Below, in pieces: positions 21,650 to 34,201 of a stretch of 64,000 bases of DNA. Position numbers and translations under genes: made by a program. Positions within the stretch are counted from its first letter, which is position 1. Every line of letters starts with the position of its first letter. The notes under the pieces were generated by a model. It was not told where the DNA came from. It saw only the letters and a program-made list of their open reading frames with translations, and ran no database searches. The stretch is taken from positions 620,001-684,000 of the forward strand of contig JAAVTG010000554.1 in NCBI GenBank assembly GCA_011947345.1, in the 5' to 3' direction. Source of the DNA: Phytophthora quininea (Eukaryota > Oomycota > Peronosporomycetes > Peronosporales > Peronosporaceae).

Positions 21650-23897
21650 CTATGTCGTGACTTGCAAGTATGGTGCAAAAAGCTCCATCACACGTTTGAA
21701 TTCGCGCTCCTGACTGGGTTCTGTGAGCAGCTGTAGCAGGTAAGAGGATCCAGAGAGCTGCCTGACGACTTGGGTGGCAGATGAAACAAAATGTTTCTTT
21801 GCAGTATCTTCGCAATGACGAATGTACGCCAAAAGGTGATAAAGCACTTGCATCAGGCAGCGAAACCCAGCTCGTGCAATGTCTCCTTTGGGTAAAGCCA
21901 CGAAAATCGTCAGCAGATTGTCTTGGAGCGCATTGAACTTTTCGAGAACATAACGTGCGATCACGTTGACGTCTTCACACGATGCAGCCGTGGTTTGATC
22001 GACAGCAATGAGGACGGTGTGCTTCGCCTTATTAGAGAACGCATCTAATGCTGCAGTCACTAGTTCCTGAAGAGCACTTTCGACGTGAGACGTGTAACCA
22101 TGTCGATTGATTTCTTCTAAGATGAGCGTCATGCTGCGCGCTTGTAGGCTCAGTATGGGTCGAAGTAGCTTGAGATGGCCATACGAACTTTCTCAAGAAA
22201 CACTTCACGGACTTGGTAGAGAATGGGGCCGTCAATAGCAGGGCCACGGCCAGACTGTCGTAAGTGCTGGCTTAAGACTCGATACCACGAAAACGCATTG
22301 AGCGACCACGTGTCCATTTGTTTGGCCCCTTGCTCTACTACACCAAGCGGGTCCCAGTGCAGTAGCTCTGCCCGCACGTAGGGGGCATAAAGCTTCTCCT
22401 GCGCCAGCTCGCAATACACATTCTTGTACACTTCCGGAAACTTAGCTTTCCATTCTTGAAAGCGCCCATACACACGCTCAAGGCTGCTGATTTCATCAAT
22501 AGCGTCCGCAAACAGGTCTTCGCCTTTCCTTGTATTGAGTTGTGGGTCAATCGTATACGACTCAGTGAAGTGTTTTTCATACGTCTGAAGGCGCGAAGCT
22601 CGCTGCGCGTTGTTTCTGGGAGGCACAACAGCTGCAGTATCCCCATCACTGCGAATGTTCAATTGGCCTAAACCAACAACATCTTCCTCTTGCAACCGTT
22701 CTAATGCCAAACAAATTCTTATATCCTCGGCAATACCGCGTTCTTCGTCTTGGTTCCTGCTCTCAACACGCTGGATGCGCTCGTCTAAAATCTTTTTTCT
22801 TTTGACTCAATTACTGGCAGCTTCTCTCGCAAGCAGAAACTCAAGCCCTTGACGAAATCCTCCACTTCTTGGAAATACTCAAACTCTTCACTGCTGGTAA
22901 GCAGCTCTTCACGCTGCTGCTTTAGCGTCGTCTCGATCAGAGCAGTTTCCGCTTCAAGCCTTGCCAGTTCACGTGAAGCACGGTCATCCTCAAAAGACGT
23001 CGACTCCACAGATTTCTCCAGCTTCATCAGTACACTATCCAACGTCACACACGGAACTTTTTTCCGCGTGGGATATGTCGGCAGACCATCGCCAGATCGA
23101 CTGCGACTAGGCTCAGGAGTCGGTATACGATGGCCTCCACGACGCATGAGTTCCTCCTCCCATCGTCTACTTTGTTCGCTCTCTTCGTCCTCATCTCCAG
23201 ACCCAGACATATCTTCTTCCACAACCTCGGCGTCTCTCGAGAGGCTGTGGATCTCTGGATGCTCGCCAAACGTCACGTGGTTCTTCGCGCGTCGGGCGTT
23301 TGCACTTGAATCCAGTGGGATAAATTCTTCTTCCTGTAAAGCGCTGCCAAGTGCTGCATCATTTCCTGCCTCCACGTCCATCATCACTCCTTCCATCTCC
23401 ACATCCTCCGCCTTCATCTCCTGCTCCTCCACCTCCCCTTGACGGGGTAATAACACGCTCTGCTCGCTCCTCAGCGACTCCAGATTCTCCTCCGAGTACT
23501 GTCCTTTAGTTTCCTCATCCATCTCCACATCAATGGCACTGGACGCCACTAGATTGGGCCTCATCTTGGTCTTTCTCCGATTGGTTTCCTTCTCTCCACT
23601 GTCGAAGCTCAATAACCCTGTCTCTGTGTGGAAATGAGCAGCCACAGATGCATGGCCATTGCTGCCGTTCGGTTTGGCGCTTGAGGCCTTGGAGCTGAAC
23701 GTTAGCGAGCTCTTGGAAGCGCGGGAGCGACTCTTGCGTAGATTCTCCAGCACTTGTAGCTCGTTCTCGGCTTCTTCAGGGTCGTTCTCCACCGCGTTTG
23801 CGGGAGTAGACGAAGATTGGACGTCTTGAGCTTCTGCTCCGGCCTCCACGTCGCGGCGCTTGCGTCCCTGCGTCTTCTTCTTCTTGCTGCGGAACAT
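21650..23897 (-). CDS. PAXBP1: PAXBP1/GCFC1-type GCFC-domain protein (two frame breaks)
   Basis: GCFC-domain nuclear protein, related to GCFC2/PAXBP1, which act with spliceosome-disassembly and intron-binding factors. ATG chosen at 23895-23897 because the family begins MFR plus a basic stretch (here MFRSKKKKTQGRKRRD); an in-frame ATG lies 78 bp upstream. N-terminal half: low-complexity acidic and Ser-rich linker with FIPLDSSANARRAKNHVTFG and the PTYPTRKKVPCVTLDSVLMK region, then a coiled coil (LARLEAETALIETTLKQQRE). C-terminal half: GCFC domain with YVRAELLHWDPL, the family's most conserved string. The frame drops one base at the A6 run (plus 22793-22798, between ESKEK and ILDERIQ) and again near 22140 (YFDPY to QARSMTLILEE). 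Restoring both gives 2,250 nt, 749 residues, intronless. Confidence 0.82.
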
Positions 23898-24054
23898 CTC
23901 CACCTCGCTATGCTCCAGTCGTATCCTGACTAAATAGATCCTTTTAAGCCAATCGGATTCGAGGATACATCTCATCGCACTTAATCGCGTCCATACAAAT
24001 GCTTATGCTGCGCCGTTTCAGTAGCTAAGAAACATCCGACCCATCCACCTGGGC

Positions 24055-27000
24055 ATGGACTCGCTCAAGAGCATGATCTTCGGCGAAGAGGAGCGCGACA
24101 GGCCCAAGGTAAACACACCCTCTTACTTCTCCACCTTTTCCTCTTTCAGATGCACTGGTTCTTACCGTCTAACTCGCTGTATTGGCTGCGTTACAGGCCG
24201 TCAAGTGGCTCGGAATGGGTCGCCAAGCCAACGGCGGCAGCGATCAGATGTTCATCGGCCAGGAGGCTGCGTCCAAAGTGCTGCAGCCTTTGGAAGACAC
24301 GCCCGTGAACCTCATCAGCATCTTCGGCGCCGCTAGACAGGGCAAGTCCTTCCTCATGAACCTGCTGGCCGACCAGCAGGACCTGTTCAAGATCTCCAAC
24401 CTGCGCGAGCCCTGCACGCAGGGCGTGGACCTGTCGGGTCACTTCCTGCCGCTGCAAAAGTTCAGCGCCCTAAATGGCTGTCCACCGCTGACGCCCAGAG
24501 CAGCCAAGAACATGCACATCGGCTTCGTCGATGCGGAAGGACAAGGAGACCGAGATATCACATGTAGGGGAGGATGAGGGCTCTCTGGGGGTTATATGTA
24601 CTCATCGTATCTGATTGTTTTGTGTAGACGACTCGCGGCTGGTGTCGCCCGTCCTGCTGTCGTCGAAAGTGGTTATCTTCAACTGGAAGGACAGTTTGCA
24701 GGCGGACCGCATGCTCAATTTGCTAGCAGTGTTGGCTCGCGCTGCTCAAGGAATTGAACTTCCGGACGGAGCTAATACGAAGGTGTTTGGCCATCTTCAT
24801 TTGTAAGTGGTATTGTTTTTCTGGAAGATTGCTGGAATCGGTGAATAATGCGTTTTATTGTTTGTACTTTACTAGGGTATTCCGAGACTGGAGCTTTGTG
24901 GACTCGACACCAGAAGACGTCTACAGGGATCTCTTCCAAAAGGAGAAGGGGCGCAGCGAAGAAGTGAACGTGCGCAACCTGGCTCGCATCAACCTTGTGG
25001 AGGCCTTTGAGTCCATCAACATTTGGCTGTTCCCTGCACCGGTGGCGAATACTGCTAATTTGCGAGACAAGATCCGATTCGAGCAGCTCCAGAAGCCGTT
25101 CCAAGATAAACTGCGCGAACTGCGAAAGTGTTTGGCGGGCCAACTCCAGCACCCAATGACGTTCTACCGCCGGCCATTGACAGCGAGGTACCTTTCGCAG
25201 ATCATGCCGGCACTGGTTGACACACTCAACAGCGACCAAGTAATTATGCCCGAGTCGATCTACTCGTCGATGGTGCGGACGCAAGCCCAAGCAGTTAAGG
25301 AGCAATACGAAAAGGCCATTGCATCTTACTGTGAAGCTGCTGGGCTGGAAGAAATGATATCGAGCGAGAAGTTCGAGAAGATGCTGCACAATGACACGAA
25401 GGTTATGATCCAGGAGGCTTTCGAAAAGATGGAAGGCTTCCCAAGGACGCTGCGCCAAGAGATACAGACATCACTTCGTGCCTTTGCAGAGAAAGAGATT
25501 ACGATTGCCTTGCACGCCAATGACGGGAAGATTGTTGCTGCGCTGTCGAAGAAAGTCGATGCCGTGTTCAAGACTTTAAAGACAGAATGTCTTGTGATCG
25601 AACAGACCTCGCTTCCGATGAAAGCCATGCTTCTTCGTCAGAAATGCACGGAGCTATTAGATCGCGAATTGAAGCGCTTGGACTCCCATCCACTTGGCTT
25701 AAAAGGAGCACGCGGTGTCGAGATTGAGAGCAACCGTGTTCGGGAACACGCCAGTCTGTTGTTTGACAAACTGGAGGTGGCTAATAACAAAGCCATTCAA
25801 CAGTCTTCAGCCGCATTGAATGACGTGGTCCGAGCAGCAAAGACGCGAATGACATCACAACTCCATGCCAGCCTCGATCAAACGTTTGCTCAAAAACGCC
25901 CTGTGACGGTCACGAAGCTGCAGGGCGAGGTGGAGACACTATTTGCAAAGGCGTTAAACGAGGTGACACAGAAAATGTCGAAGGTGGGCGATTTCGGTGT
26001 CTCGGACTTTCGCGCCGACCTGGAACACCACAAGGGTCAGCTGTCAGACGAGCTGAATCGGCGTTACATGATTGAGATGCGTCAGATTTTGAACGAGGTC
26101 AATTTTGCAGCGCGGGAAGACCTGGGAAAGCAAATTTCTTACCGTCTCGATGGAAAATTGCCCATGTCGGAAGAGGAAATCAAGGCTGCCGTTGACAGTG
26201 CTGTCGCTCACGTTAAGAAAGGAATGGCTGGCAAATTGATAGGGTGGACTATCCTCAAAGCTGATCTGACGGCCAAGAGCTTGGAACTGGAGAAGTTGGG
26301 GGATGTGGTCAGTACAATCAACTGCTAAGTATGAGATGGCAAGGTACTAATGCGATCTCTTTGTATGTAGTTTGCTGACGATTATCTGCATCGCAATCAA
26401 AAGCTGGAGAAGGACGCTGGTGTTCGCAAAGAGAACGAGCAGTACGAGAAGCTGCGTGTTGACGTGACGCAGACGTTTGACCGCGAGCTGAAGGAAGTTG
26501 GCCTGCCCACGACCGATGATAAGATTGATGCAGTGTTCCGAAAGGTCTTGCAGAAACTCGTTGCCAACTTTCTGTCGGGAATGGCACAGCCGACCACCAC
26601 CAGTTTTACTGTGAAGGGCTTGCGCGAGATTCTGACGAGCGACTGCAAGCCAGCTGTGGAGAACCAGAAGATGCTGAATCGGTTCGTAGTCTGTGTGTCC
26701 GGTACACTTGTGACTCCACTCACATTTTGTATTTGTAGACTTGCGATTGAGAAGAAGGAGGCTTTGGAGATGGCTGATCAAGAAAGACGCATGCGAGAAC
26801 GGGATCGTCTAGCAGCAGAGCAGAAGGAGGCGCAGATTAGCGAGCTAAGGAACTTCGTGACCAAGTCGCTAGGTGAGAAAGACAGTGAGTCGAAGCTTCT
26901 CCGCGACAAGCTGCTGGAACAGGAGCGGAAAGCTCGTGAGCTGCAGGAAATGGTCGAGCAAATGAAAGTGCAATCGGCTGAACAAGAGCGACAAAAGCAC

Positions 27001-27712
27001 GAAGATGAATTACGGCAGATGAAAAAATCACTTGACGACGCGAAGGCCAGTGACGAAGCGACTGCTCGACTGAATCGCGAGTTGGAAGCACTGAGACGTC
27101 AGTCTGCACAAATCGAGCTACAAAAGCATCAGCTAGAGCAACAAGTCCAAGCAGATGCGAAGAAGAAGGCGGAAGCCGATGAGTTGAAGCGACAGCTGGA
27201 AGACATGAGGTCCAAGAGCAGCACACTGGAGCAAAAAGTTCAACAAGAGCAAGCGTATCGACAGGAAGCAGAGACTGCGGCGCAGAAAGCGGCGGAAGCT
27301 GCCGAGATGGCAGCTCGTGCCGCCATCGCAGCCGCTCGACAGGAACCAGCTCGATCTGCCCCCGCGCCCATGGAGACGGACGAAATTGGACGTAAGAGAA
27401 GCCTGTCTGGAGGTGGTGTAGCTGAGGATGTTGTGATGGAAGATGTCTCTCACTCGCGCTCGCGCCGTGGCGCTGGTGAGTGGAGTGCGAGGTGTGTACA
27501 GATATCTAATCTTTGCTGATTGTGTATGTGTGTGTGTGAGCGAAAGCTCCAGCTTCGAAGAAGGCTCGAGTGCCCAAGGCGAAGACGCCTCCGAAGACCA
27601 GAGGCAAAAAGGGGGCATGTCGTTGGCGGAAGCACGTAAAGCGGCTCAAGAAGATGTCGAGAGACGAATCCAGGAGCGAGCCAAGTCCCTGGCGGCCAAA
27701 AAGAAAAAGTAG
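24055..27712 (+). CDS. GBP/atlastin-type large GTPase with long coiled-coil tail
   Basis: Guanylate-binding-protein family GTPase, dynamin-superfamily. Exons 24055-24108, 24197-24563, 24628-24802, 24876-26307, 26371-26681, 26739-27475 and 27541-27712. G1 P-loop GAARQGKSFLMN, switch region CTQGVDLSGHF, G3 DAEGQGD and the GBP RD motif in VFRDWSFVD are all seen. A long helical middle domain follows. Residues ~800-1000 are coiled coil (EMADQERRMRERDRLAAEQK onward), then an Ala-rich stretch and a basic tail (SKKARVPKAKTPPKTRGKKG) that could be a nuclear or acidic-surface-binding segment. One base is missing in the G5 run 27611-27615; restoring it makes the exon sum 3,249 nt, 1,082 residues, ending AKSLAAKKKK. 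Intron 26308-26370 uses donor GTCAGT. The protein is much longer than vertebrate GBPs (~590) and closer to plant GBP-like proteins. Confidence 0.88.
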
Positions 27713-27848
27713 AGCAAGACATGCACATGCAACGTCGCGTTGGCTTATCCGGTAATTGATTTCGTTGCTCACGCACACGCATTTTAACCTCCGACTCTGA
27801 GAACCAATTCCTCTAATGAAAGAAGCGAGCGAACGAGGATGCTGATGA

Positions 27849-29248
27849 TCACACGCTCGCTTTGCCGTCGATCTCCATGTAACCGGCAGGCGCGATGTGG
27901 TCGTTGATGTCGAGCGAGCACAAACTGGAAGAGGACCCCCACTTCTCGCGAGTGGCAGCACTCTTTTCGGCGTATTCACGCGCCAGACACGAGAAGATGA
28001 GGGCGAAGAAGACCGTCAGCGGGAAGATCACGTAGGCGCCGATACCCCACATGACACGCGGACCAAAATGCTCGTACACGTAGCCGCCCATGAGCGTCGA
28101 GCAGGCAGCGCCCATTCCCTTCTGCACAGCGGTCAACATGCCGATCATCGTGCCCTCCGTTCCCTCGGGCGACGACTGGAAGATGTAGTTGGTGAAGGCA
28201 GCCCAGAGCAGACCGAACGTCATGCCGTGCAGCGCCTCGAACGGCAGCCACACCCACGGGTTGTGCGCGTACGTGTAGACGAACATGCGGACGCCGTAGG
28301 CCACGACGCTGAAGAGAATGCACCTGGGCACTCCGAAGCGCGCGAAGATCTTGTTGGAGAAGAAGAAGAGCGGCAGCTCTGAGATGGTCTCGGTGGCGAT
28401 GATGACACCGACCAGTCTCGTGTCGTTTCCCGACAGGTTGAAGTAGTACAGGAACAGGAAGTTGTCGATGAGGCCGCCCATGATGCCGGCGAGCAGCACC
28501 ACAATGTACAGGATCAGCACGTCCTTTTGGTCCCAGATGACCGCGAGACTCTGCAGGTAGTCCGAGTGGCCTCCGTCCGTGTCTGGCTGGTAGGCCGGAA
28601 TGAAGCGCAGCAGGATGAAGAGCGAGATGCACGACAGCCCCAACACCATGTTGAAGCACCAGGCGATACCGATGGCAGCAGCCATGACACCGGCGAAGTA
28701 GCCGCCGACACCGTAGCCCACAGCGCCGTAGAGCCGCTGCTTGCCGTAGACGCCGCCGATGTGCACCAGCATGGTCATGGCCGTCTGGTCCAGCAGCGAC
28801 CACGTGGGCTGCGTCTGGAAGTTGGCCACGAAGAGCATGATGCACATGACGTTGAAGCTGGACACGAATCGCAGCGAGAACATGAAGACGGCGGCCGAGA
28901 TGAGGCAGAAGATGTGCACGATCTTCTGGTTCTTGATGACGTCGGCCACGCCGCCCCAGATCGGCGGCGCGATGATGGCGCAGACGCACGGCAGCGTCAG
29001 CAGGATGCCGATCTGCATCTTGTCAAAGTGCTCCGTGTTGTCAAAGTAGATCTGACGTGATCAAGGCGTTAAGAGGTGTTAGAGACGTTCGAGACGTTAT
29101 GAGTCAGCAAGACACAGCCACGTACGGGCAGATACGTCTGGGTGGAGAAGGCGCAGTAGTGGATGGCGAAGAAGAGCTTGAGCGGCACGAGCCGCTTGCT
29201 CTCGCCGCCATCGATGACGAACTCGATGAGACGCAGGATCGCAGACAT
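27849..29248 (-). CDS. MFS_1_like transporter, copy 1
   Basis: Major facilitator related to LacY/nucleoside:H+ symporter-like carriers (MFS_1_like). ATG at 29246-29248; exons 29126-29248 and 27849-29051, GT-AG intron of 74 bp; 441 residues, no frame break. The splice joins FSTQTYLP to IYFDNTEHFDKMQIG. Motifs: CAIIAPPIWGGVADVIKNQK between helices 2 and 3, YGKQRLYGAVGYGVGGYFAG, GGLIDNFLFLYYFNLSG, PFEALHGMTFGLLWAAFTNY and GTMIGMLTAVQKGMGAACST. Twelve hydrophobic segments can be traced. It lies head-to-tail with a diverged copy at 29806-31186 that has the same intron position. Substrate unknown; a bacterial-type permease ancestry is suggested by the family, not shown here. Confidence 0.85.
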
Positions 29249-29805
29249 CGTAGCAGGGGGCTTCAGGCACGGCAGGGCTTCAGTGCGCGCGCTCCGGTGC
29301 GGATTGGGATGAAGATCTTGTGGGGACTGGTCGGCGACGCTTGGCAAATCGCAGAGTGACGCGAGAAGAAGGCAGCGCTGAGGCTTCTTGCGCCGAGTAT
29401 GCAGGGCCTGAAGCGTGACGATCGCAATGTTTTTCATTGCCAGTTTGTATGCCCGCAACTTGAAGAGGAGAAACCAGGGCGCAAAGATGACGCGCCACGT
29501 GCCACAAGGGTGTCTGGCACACGCTCTGGGGCGGTATCTGACACGCCAAAGTTGAAGCATTGCGATTCGGCGGCTTCAAGCTCTGGGTCAGAGCTGGCAA
29601 AGCTGCTCAAGTGCGAACGCTGACGGTGAAAAATGCGCTAGCCAAGGACGCCCTTGACTCGATGAACGCCTTGTGGTGCGTGAACGCGACGCCCACCCAG
29701 AGTCTTAGCTTGCAATCGAGGTCTTTGACAAGAATTCAAGTCACGATTCCTGAAAACAACAATTTGATCGACTTCCTACAACATCAACTACCGATAGCTA
29801 GCTGG
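29249..29805. other. Intergenic region between the tandem MFS genes
   Basis: About 560 bp between the stop of the upstream copy and the start of the downstream copy (both minus strand). It holds open frames on both strands but none with a domain or a splicing pattern. It presumably contains the promoter of copy 1 and the 3' end of copy 2. Confidence 0.45.
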
Positions 29806-31186
29806 CTAGCACTGGGCACTAACGCCGGTGGTTCCGTAGCCGGTCTCCACGTTGAGCAACGAGCTCTCGTCGGACGTGTCGCTACTGGCATGCATCTTGT
29901 CAGCGCTCGGACTTTTCGCTACGTAGCTGCGCGCCAGATACGTGAACCCCATCGTGCAGACCAGCGACAGCGGGAAGATGACGAAGCCTGCAATGCCCCA
30001 CATCGTACGTCCGCCAAACGCGCCATAGATCCAGCCACCAACGAGTGTGCTGAGTCCGGCACCGACACCGCGCTGGACACCAGCCAGCACGCCAATCATC
30101 GTACCCTCGGCACCCTTCGGAGCGGCCTCGTAAACGTAGTTGGTGAAGGCCGCCAGCAGCAAGCCGTACGTCAAGCCGTGCAGCGGCTCGATCAGGAGCA
30201 CCATCCACGGGTGCTGGACAAACGCGTACGTGATCATCCGGATGCCGTAGGCGATGAGGCTGAAGAGGATGCACCTGGCCGTACCAAAGCGCTCAAAGAT
30301 TTTGTTGGCGTGGAAGAATAACGGTAGCTCCGACAGCGTCTCGACGGCAATCACCACACCGACGATGTGCGGATTGTTGCCCGACATGTTGAACAGGTAC
30401 AGGAACAGGAAATTGTCGATCAAGCCGCCCATGATTCCCGCCAAAATGACGATCACGAAGAGAAGAAGCACATCGTGCTGGTTCAGAATGGCCTTAAGGC
30501 TCTTGACCAGCTCGCCCTTTTCGTGGTGCTCTGCCTCGTGCTGGAAGTTGGGGATGTACGTCAACAGCAGGAACAGCGAGACGCTCGACAGGATGAGCAC
30601 CATGTTGAAGCACCACTCGATGCCGAGGGATGACGCCACCACACTGGCAAAGTAGCCTCCAGCGCCGTAGCCCGCCGCACCGTACAGTCGCTGCTTGCCG
30701 TAGTCTCCTCCGACGCGGTCAAGCCACGCCATGGACGCGTGATCGAGCAATGAGAACGTTGGCTGGGTCTGGAAATTAGCGACGAAGACCATCGCGCACA
30801 TGACTGGGAACGACGTCACAAACTGGATCGAGAAGAACAGGAAGGCCGCCGACACCAAACACAGCGAGTGGATGAGCTTTTGGTGGTGGATACTGTCAGC
30901 AATGGCTCCCCAGATCGGCGGACTGATGATCGCACAGATGCATGGGATCGACAGCAAAACACCGATCTGGGCCTTCGAGAAGTTAGCTGTGGTGTCGAAG
31001 TAGATCTACGGCCACCATTTCCATCGGTTAGCAACTGAAGACGCGGTCCACCGTGGTTAGTCAAGGACGTACCGGCAGATAGGTCTGCATGCTGAAGGCG
31101 AAGTAGTGGATCACATACAGCAGCTTGAGCGGCACGAGCTCCTTGGCCTCACCACCATCGAAGAGGAATCCCAGACGAAACCCCAT
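29806..31186 (-). CDS. MFS_1_like transporter, copy 2
   Basis: Tandem paralogue of the preceding transporter. ATG at 31184-31186 (MGFRLGFLFDGGEAKELVPL); exons 31073-31186 and 29806-31005 with a 67 bp GT-AG intron at the same codon as copy 1 (SMQTYLP/IYFDTTANFSKAQIG). 437 residues, no frame break. Shared blocks: ICAIISPPIWGAIADSIHHQ, YGKQRLYGAAGYGAGGYFAS, AGIMGGLIDNFLFLYLFNMS, IEPLHGLTYGLLLAAFTNYV, GTMIGVLAGVQRGVGAGLST. The C-terminal tail (SSDTSDESSLLNVETGYGTT) diverges completely from copy 1 and is Ser-rich. The middle loop also differs (EAEHHEKGE versus DTDGGHSD). The divergence is considerably older than that of the two sugar transporters. Confidence 0.85.
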
Positions 31187-31939
31187 TGTTGCTCAGCAGG
31201 ATTGGAGGGCGCGAAAGCGTGTGCTCGACGTCGACAAATGGGAAATGAAGCGACGTCAACTGCTACCGGCCTTGGTGGGGGTCAGCAAAAGCCGCATTGA
31301 CGAGCTCCACACAGCCACTGCTGTTTGGCGACGACCAGCAAGGCGCACACTTTCTGCACTGGAATCGACGCCAACGTCAACCACGCACGGCTTGAAGTGG
31401 CCACGAATTTTGATGTTTCCAGCAGTTACATGAGGTGACAACCCTCCCTGTCGGAAATATGGTATGTATATTTATATGTTCGGATGGATGACAGTGAGTT
31501 TCTGAAGCACAACCAACCCCATGTGGACGCCGATGGTCAGCATTCACACAAATCGTCGGACTTTGAAGTGGGCTTGGTGCCCTCAAGATGGCCAACACCA
31601 TGGCGAGCGTGGTTGAATATGTACAGCCAGTACTTGTATTGCCTTTGCGGTGGTTGTTGTCAACCACTGGTCGGCAACTACTTCGCCAGGCTCAGCACTA
31701 CAGAATGGTCTCGCTCTGGAGTGCAATGGGAAGAAATCTACCGACATATGATCGGCTTCGTGGCGCTTTCCTCCTCCAGTTGAATTGCCAAGGTGTACGT
31801 GAAATAAGAAGCACGGGCGCGCAGTATGGCCTCGGCCTATCTTGCAAATAAGAAGCAGGGGCGCTTCCGGAAAGGGCTGGTAATCGCAGCATTCCTGTTG
31901 GCATTGAATCGATCATTCTGAAAACCCAAGAGCATCGAG
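31187..31939. other. Intergenic region
   Basis: About 750 bp between the divergent MFS copy 2 and BAR genes. No domain, RNA gene or repeat is recognised. GATCATTCTG, about 26 bp before the BAR start codon, resembles an oomycete initiator. Confidence 0.4.
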
Positions 31940-33113
31940 ATGGCTACTACCACGAAGCGCCAACGCCATACCGTCGTCGACGAAAGCTTCCAGGCCGAAG
32001 ACTCGTGTCCAGTTCTCGGTGACGACGACGAGAAACCACCGGAGAGCGATGTGATTCCTCTTCAGATTCGCGACGTCCGGCGGGTCGACACTGGTACCCT
32101 CAGCACGAGAAGGACCCTGCTGCAGCGCATTCATGGCCGCAAGAACCGCTTTGTCCAGCGAGTCCTTGTGGCTTGTCACCTGACCGAGGCATCACGAGAT
32201 ATCGCGTTCAAGCAGGAGCAAACGAGCAACACAACGGCGATCGAGCATCTGACTGCGCTTCGCGACAGCCTAGTCGCTCACTCACAAAGCATCGTCAGTA
32301 AGTGCGCGAATGACTGTCTTATCGTGTTGGTTCACTGCTTTGACTTCTCTGGGTATGGGATGCTGCAGATATGTCGGTGGCAATTTGCTGCTTCGCTGCG
32401 AACTCGTCTCGAAGTGTTGTTGACGATCCGCAGGACTCGCTGGCTGCACTTACTGCTCAAGGACAACAGATCCGCGACGACGCCCTGGTTTTCAACGTAA
32501 GTTGATGTGTGCCATGCTTCTTATACGATACACCGATCCTAACTACTCTTGCCCAGGATCTCGTGGAGAGGATGATCCTGTCGAGAGTTGACCGCCACAT
32601 TTCAGAGCTCGAGAACATCAACTCGCTCATCTCTGTGCGAGCCAAACTCGTGCTGGACGTCGACTACGCTAGACGAAAAGTGTGTCTGTTTGACCCAGTA
32701 GCAAAGACACTGTTGCTTTTAACCATTGGTGTTGCATGTGTACCCCAGCTAGTGTTGGAACAGCAACGCGGCAAGACCGACCGTATTGCAGGGCGAAAGC
32801 AAGCGGTGCGTCTGTAATTCGTTCATTAACGACACGGCATTCGGGTACTTATTCCATTCTTGTCCTCGCTTAGCTCCAGTCCGCCCAGCGCGACTGCGAA
32901 CGCGCCACAAGTGCCGTCGCAGATCAGCTACGGTTCATGCTTCCCACTCAAGGCACCGACTTACTGGAGCTGTTCCAAGAGGTAGGCGAACCTCCTGTAA
33001 GTTCACGGAATACCCTTCTAACAGCTTTTTATGCTCAGTATTCGACGCTGGTGGCACAGTATTTCACTCGCAGTGGCGCCTTGGTGCGCGACGACGCAGA
33101 CCATTCAAAGTGA
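31940..33113 (+). CDS. BAR-domain protein, oomycete type
   Basis: Predicted crescent-shaped membrane-curvature dimer. Six exons: 31940-32297, 32369-32496, 32557-32679, 32749-32805, 32880-32981, 33039-33113. All introns are GT-AG and the sum is 843 nt, 280 residues, without a frame break. After a ~60-residue polar N-terminus the three BAR helices can be followed: TRRTLLQRIHGRKNRFVQRV, VERMILSRVDRHISELENIN with SVRAKLVLDVDYARRK, and RDCERATSAVADQLRFMLPT with LLELFQEYSTLVAQYFTRSG. The R-L-V-L-D-x-D pattern near the end of helix 2 is typical of the BAR fold. No SH3, PH or other domain is attached. Endocytic or secretory membrane remodelling is inferred from the fold only. Confidence 0.82.
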
Positions 33114-34201
33114 AAGAATGCTCGACAACCATCGCAAGAAGGAGACCGCAAAGATGCTCGCCAGCAAAAAAATAGCAACTGCGCTTCAGCCAACCGACCG
33201 ATGAGTCAGAGCACGGTAGGCAAGCTATCAAGGTGTAACAAGATTGCCAAAGTTGGAGCAAACACTTGCATTACCACCGTGTTTTGGTTTACCTCTTTGC
33301 TGGCTGCGTGGCGGACGCCTCTACGATGACACGCGCGCGGATCTGTTTGCAGTTCAAGCTAACGAACCAACGGCTGAGTTGCCTTTGCCTTTGTAAAAGC
33401 ACACCTTCTCAGGAAGCTACACACTCTTGCCGAATGGAGTGGAACGCCAAGGTGATCACGATCTTCTTGATGCCAGGAATCGCAAGCAACCCAAACACTT
33501 CCCAACAGGTAAAAACTTGGGTAGACCAGACTGGAAAACTATGACACCCAGTGCGTGTGCACGCTCAGCGGCCACTACAGCTTGATCACCTCGGCGCTTC
33601 TGGTCGCAACGCAGCGATCTCAGCGACTTCGAGCTTCCCGCACAAGTGGCTTGCTTCTCCTGGGTGTCCAACGTGCTTTGCAGACCGGCAGGCGACTTAT
33701 TCGTCAGGATAACTCAACGGACCGACCAGGACGTCTTCGACCGTTTCGCGAGCTCCGTGACGAGGGTTTGAGAACCTGGCCCAGTTGGCGCTGACACGCC
33801 CATGGCAAAGCTGTGCCAGGCACAAACTCTTCTCTTCACTCGTCGGCCGGGAAGGGAGACGGGTTCAAATCGCGCGCCTTGCTCCGCAGCATCACCCCAA
33901 CAGTTGGGGTCTGCTTGATCGACGTCTTGACCTGCTGGAACACAGACGCCAATTCGAGCTTCCAGCTGCAGGTCAGGTCGAGACCCCTGGGTCAGAGCAC
34001 GAAGACTTCTCTGTTACCAGCACTCAAGTCGAAGCTCCCCATCCTGCTATCTACAAGAAACAGTTGGAGACTCGAGCACTTACGAGCTCAATCGGCTGTC
34101 GGAGGAAAAAAGCGAGGGAGAGAGTATCCCCACCGCACAGCAGCTCGGCATTTCCTCGGTTGACTACTTGGTGCGTTGGTAGACGCTCTGAGGCGGTCAA
34201 G
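33114..34201. other. Intergenic region upstream of the first FYVE gene
   Basis: About 1.1 kb with no supported gene. The open frame of the FYVE gene extends back to 33785 without an ATG matching the family start, so this stretch is read as 5' flank. Nothing else is recognised. Confidence 0.4.
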
